Positions 61,649-64,000 of a stretch of 64,000 bases of DNA are shown here, in pieces. This DNA is from Polyangiaceae bacterium (GTDB lineage: Bacteria; Myxococcota_A; Polyangia; Polyangiales; Polyangiaceae). Position 1 is the first letter of the stretch. Each line of letters opens with the position of its first letter. A program made the position numbers and the translations under genes. The stretch spans positions 1,116,001 through 1,180,000 of the forward strand of contig JADJRH010000001.1 in assembly GCA_016712345.1 (NCBI GenBank), given 5' to 3'. Under the pieces are notes generated by a model. The model searched no databases, had not been told where the DNA came from, and saw only the letters and a program-made list of their open reading frames with translations.

Positions 61649-62674
61649 ATGCTGAAAAACGCCGCCGCCCACGTGCTCGTTCGTTCAAAAGCTCTTGCCG
61701 CGTTTCGTCACGGTGCATCAACGGTGGATCACCTGTTAAAGCGCTCGGCGCTCGCACCACGCGCTGAACGCGGTGCGCTGATCTTTATGTTTCACGGCGT
61801 GGCCGAAGAACCTTCGCCGTATCGATACCAAGTCTCCAGGGCTTATTTTCAAGGCTTTTGTGACGTGGTTGCCGAGCACTATGACGTATTGCCGCTCGCT
61901 GAATTGGAGTCGCGCCGAAGAGCGGGCGCACTGCCCGCGCGCGCCGTCGCAATCACGTTTGACGATGGGTACGCAGACAATCACGACGTGGCGTGGCCGA
62001 TCTTGAAACACCACGGTTTACCGGCCACGGTGTTCGTGAGCACGGCCGCAATCGGTGGTGAAAAGCTCCTTTGGTTTCATCGGCTGGCTCACATTTTTCA
62101 AACAACGCAGCCGGCGGAGTTGCCCGTGAATGTGGGACCGTGGACGTTCACGCTGGACACCGACGGGGAGCGTGAAACCACGGTTCATCGGGTGGCGGCC
62201 GATCTGAAAAAAATGGCCGCAACAGAGCGAGAAGAATGGCTGGCGAGACTGAGTGAAGCGCTAGGTGTACACAATTTTTCGCCGTTGAAAAGTGAGATGC
62301 TTTCGTGGGACCAACTGCGCGCCATGGACGCAGCGGGCTTTTGTGTGGAGCCCCACACGGTGACGCATCCGATCTTGGGGGCTGAAACAATTGATGTGGC
62401 AACGCGCGAAATCGCCGAAAGTCGCGAGATCTTGAGCCACGCGTTGGGTAGAAAAGTGAGCCTTTTTGCATACCCAAATGGGAAAAACGAGGACATGACT
62501 CCCGACGTGATTCGCGCCGTTGAAAATGTCGGGTTCACTGCGGCCTTTACGGCTGAATTTGGTGCGGCGTGCCCGTCCAATGATCCGTTTAAAGTGCCCC
62601 GTGTGACAGCGTACGCGCCGACAATTGCCGAGCTTGAATTGCAGATAGAGCGATTCTTTTACAAGACCGTTTGA
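61649..62674 (+). CDS. Polysaccharide deacetylase (NodB family)
   Basis: A 341-residue enzyme with an N-terminal hydrophobic segment and a NodB domain. Catalytic and zinc motifs are TFDDGYADN (near 108-116), HTVTH (near 236-240) and FAYPNGKNEDMT. It removes N- or O-acetyl groups from a carbohydrate, possibly cell-surface polysaccharide. It lies between two flippase genes, both transcribed the other way, which suggests a shared surface-polysaccharide task. Its end is 13 bases from the second flippase. Confidence 0.9.
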   Translation: MLKNAAAHVLVRSKALAAFRHGASTVDHLLKRSALAPRAERGALIFMFHGVAEEPSPYRYQVSRAYFQGFCDVVAEHYDVLPLAELESRRRAGALPARAVAITFDDGYADNHDVAWPILKHHGLPATVFVSTAAIGGEKLLWFHRLAHIFQTTQPAELPVNVGPWTFTLDTDGERETTVHRVAADLKKMAATEREEWLARLSEALGVHNFSPLKSEMLSWDQLRAMDAAGFCVEPHTVTHPILGAETIDVATREIAESREILSHALGRKVSLFAYPNGKNEDMTPDVIRAVENVGFTAAFTAEFGAACPSNDPFKVPRVTAYAPTIAELELQIERFFYKTV

Positions 62675-62687
62675 ATACTATTTGTAT

Positions 62688-64000
62688 TCAATCCGCAACT
62701 CGCTCTTCGTCGCGCTTTCTCGAACGTTTTACGATCGCGATGATCTCGCGAACCTCGGTCCGAGCAACGAGGTACAGGGCCGCGGCGTAAATGAGTACAC
62801 CGCTCGTGAGGCCAAGTGTGATCCCCGTTGCCGCACTCCAGTGTGTGAGCACGTAGCGATCGATCACATGAATGTTCGTGTCGGCCGGCCGCGTGAGATG
62901 GGCAACGTGGGAAAAGGCGTAACGGTCCACGAGGAAGAGGCCGATAAACATGGCATTGGCGCAGAAAAATGGGCGGAAAAGCACGCGCAAACTGCGAAGA
63001 AAAGCGAGGTTCGCGATTTTTGTGACCATATAAAAGTACACAAACCCAACAGCCATGAATGTGGCGGTCACAGCAATACACGTGGCAATTGGACCGAATT
63101 GCCCGGCGGCGAACATGGCGGCGAGCAGCGCAACGACTTTGACCCATTCAATGACCATGATGACGCGCGTGCGGGCCGCCACCTGAAGGTACACACGAAT
63201 TGCCCATTCGATCGGCCTTGAGATCGAGAGCATCGCGAGAACGAGCAACATCCAACGCACATCAAGCGCCTGCCACGTGTCGTTGAAGAGAAGCGACAGC
63301 GGGCGCGAAATTCCGGCGAGCGCAGCGGCGAGTGGAAACACGGCAAAACCAAGGAGCGAAAGCGACTTGAGGAGAGCCGCGGGTCGCTCACTTTCGGGAA
63401 GTTTTGCAAACGAAGGGACAAGCACGTCGCCGATGCGATCACCCACGGTCGTGGCCGGAACGTCGGCGAGGTTGTAGGCGAGGTTGTACGCGCCCATGCG
63501 GGCGGGCCCAAACAGCGTTGAGAAAACGAGGTTGTCTCCGCGACGGGCAACAATGCTTGAGAGGCGCGCAAACGTGATGGGCATGCCGTAGTCGATCACG
63601 GCGCGGGCAATTTTTTTGTCAAACGGAAATGGGGTGGACCACTCGCGCCTGTCGGTGACCCAAAGGCCCAAAATCGCGCGCACAACGCAGCGAGCAATGC
63701 CTGCGTACACAATGGCCAGACCCGCGTACCCGCGCGACGCAAGCACCAGCACGAGCACGCTGTACGTGAGTTCGGCAATGGTGCCGATGATGCCGCTCGT
63801 TCGAAAACGCATGTCGCGAACAAGGATTGATTCTGGAATGAGGGCGATGCGTTCAAAAAGCGTGGCTACCACGTAGCCGACAATGAACGTTTCTATGTGC
63901 GCCGCGCCGAAGAGTGGGCCGAGCGGCGTTTTGAAAATGTACACAAGCGCGAGCGCGGCAACGCCCGCAACGTGAAACACCAGGGCGGCGTGATAAAGCT
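62688..64000 (-). CDS. Polysaccharide flippase, second copy, 5' end beyond window
   Basis: Partial gene; the frame continues past 64000 (the last visible codons read LYHAALVFHVAGVAA). At least 436 residues with the same architecture as the 59819 gene: TPLGPLFGAAHIE, AYNLADVPATTVGDRIGDVLVPSFAKLPESERPAALLKSL and SRPIEWAIRVYLQVAARTRVIMVIEWVKV match its paralogue. The two clearly derive from a duplication. It ends 13 bases from the deacetylase stop and has three GTACACAA words. Confidence 0.88.
   Translation of the reverse strand, partial: LYHAALVFHVAGVAALALVYIFKTPLGPLFGAAHIETFIVGYVVATLFERIALIPESILVRDMRFRTSGIIGTIAELTYSVLVLVLASRGYAGLAIVYAGIARCVVRAILGLWVTDRREWSTPFPFDKKIARAVIDYGMPITFARLSSIVARRGDNLVFSTLFGPARMGAYNLAYNLADVPATTVGDRIGDVLVPSFAKLPESERPAALLKSLSLLGFAVFPLAAALAGISRPLSLLFNDTWQALDVRWMLLVLAMLSISRPIEWAIRVYLQVAARTRVIMVIEWVKVVALLAAMFAAGQFGPIATCIAVTATFMAVGFVYFYMVTKIANLAFLRSLRVLFRPFFCANAMFIGLFLVDRYAFSHVAHLTRPADTNIHVIDRYVLTHWSAATGITLGLTSGVLIYAAALYLVARTEVREIIAIVKRSRKRDEERVAD

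Noticed and set aside
722..64000. Many long frames on the strand opposite to recognised genes (for example 35558-36913 and 44745-46088)
   Set aside because: They mirror real genes in GC-rich DNA, have no recognisable domains, and overlap genes with clear motifs.

Overview
The window reads as chromosome of a deltaproteobacterial-type predator or gliding bacterium, most likely Myxococcota (Polyangia-like). Supporting signs are several FHA proteins, a Ser/Thr kinase fused to a formylglycine-generating-enzyme-like domain, an Omp85 protein, a TonB system with two ExbD proteins, a lipoprotein with a long Gly/Ser/Thr linker, a b-type cytochrome fused to c-type haem domains, and many lipoproteins. 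Base composition is moderately GC-rich by eye; it was not computed. There is no phage, plasmid or CRISPR signature. The window opens inside a lipoprotein gene and closes inside a flippase gene.

Layout. 1-8.5 kb: an ApbE flavin transferase bracketed by matching repeat modules, then a leftward operon of an Hsp70-like protein, a J-domain-like protein and a membrane repeat protein, and an M20 amidohydrolase. 8.5-18.1 kb: housekeeping genes (CAP-domain protein, 4.5S SRP RNA, dCMP deaminase, purD, serA), two tandem FHA paralogues, a DciA/DUF721 protein and tRNA-Leu(CAA). 18.2-33.1 kb: a phosphate-linked block. An unusual response regulator, tonB-exbB-exbD-exbD, a TonB-dependent receptor and a beta-helix lipoprotein run rightwards into a leftward phoB-phoR-pstS-pstC-pstA-pstB-phoU set. 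Pho-box-like 7-4-7 repeats lie before phoB, pstS and, more weakly, the lipoprotein. 33.1-41.2 kb: Rieske protein and cytochrome b-c fusion, Omp85 protein, a tandem-repeat patch, and a large HdrD-like iron-sulfur oxidoreductase carrying a His/Asp-rich loop. 41.4-50 kb: polysaccharide export protein, FHA-PP2C phosphatase, histidine ammonia-lyase, an outer-membrane protein, a biotin carrier, D-cysteine desulfhydrase and a TetR regulator. 50-64 kb: two genes each broken by a one-base frameshift in a homopolymer, a pirin with a lipoprotein-type export signal, the kinase-FGE fusion, a cytoplasmic PhnD-like binding protein, and two paralogous flippases around a polysaccharide deacetylase.

The most unusual content is at the DNA level. 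First, an oriented oligonucleotide, GTACACAA (often TGCGTACACAAT), recurs far more than expected, is skewed to one strand, and clusters in convergent intergenic gaps. Second, a related word, GTSTACCCATG, recurs. Third, a MITE-like family with terminal repeats near CCAAATCAAGCGATAA sits directly against stop codons. Fourth, a second inverted-repeat element appears in two copies.
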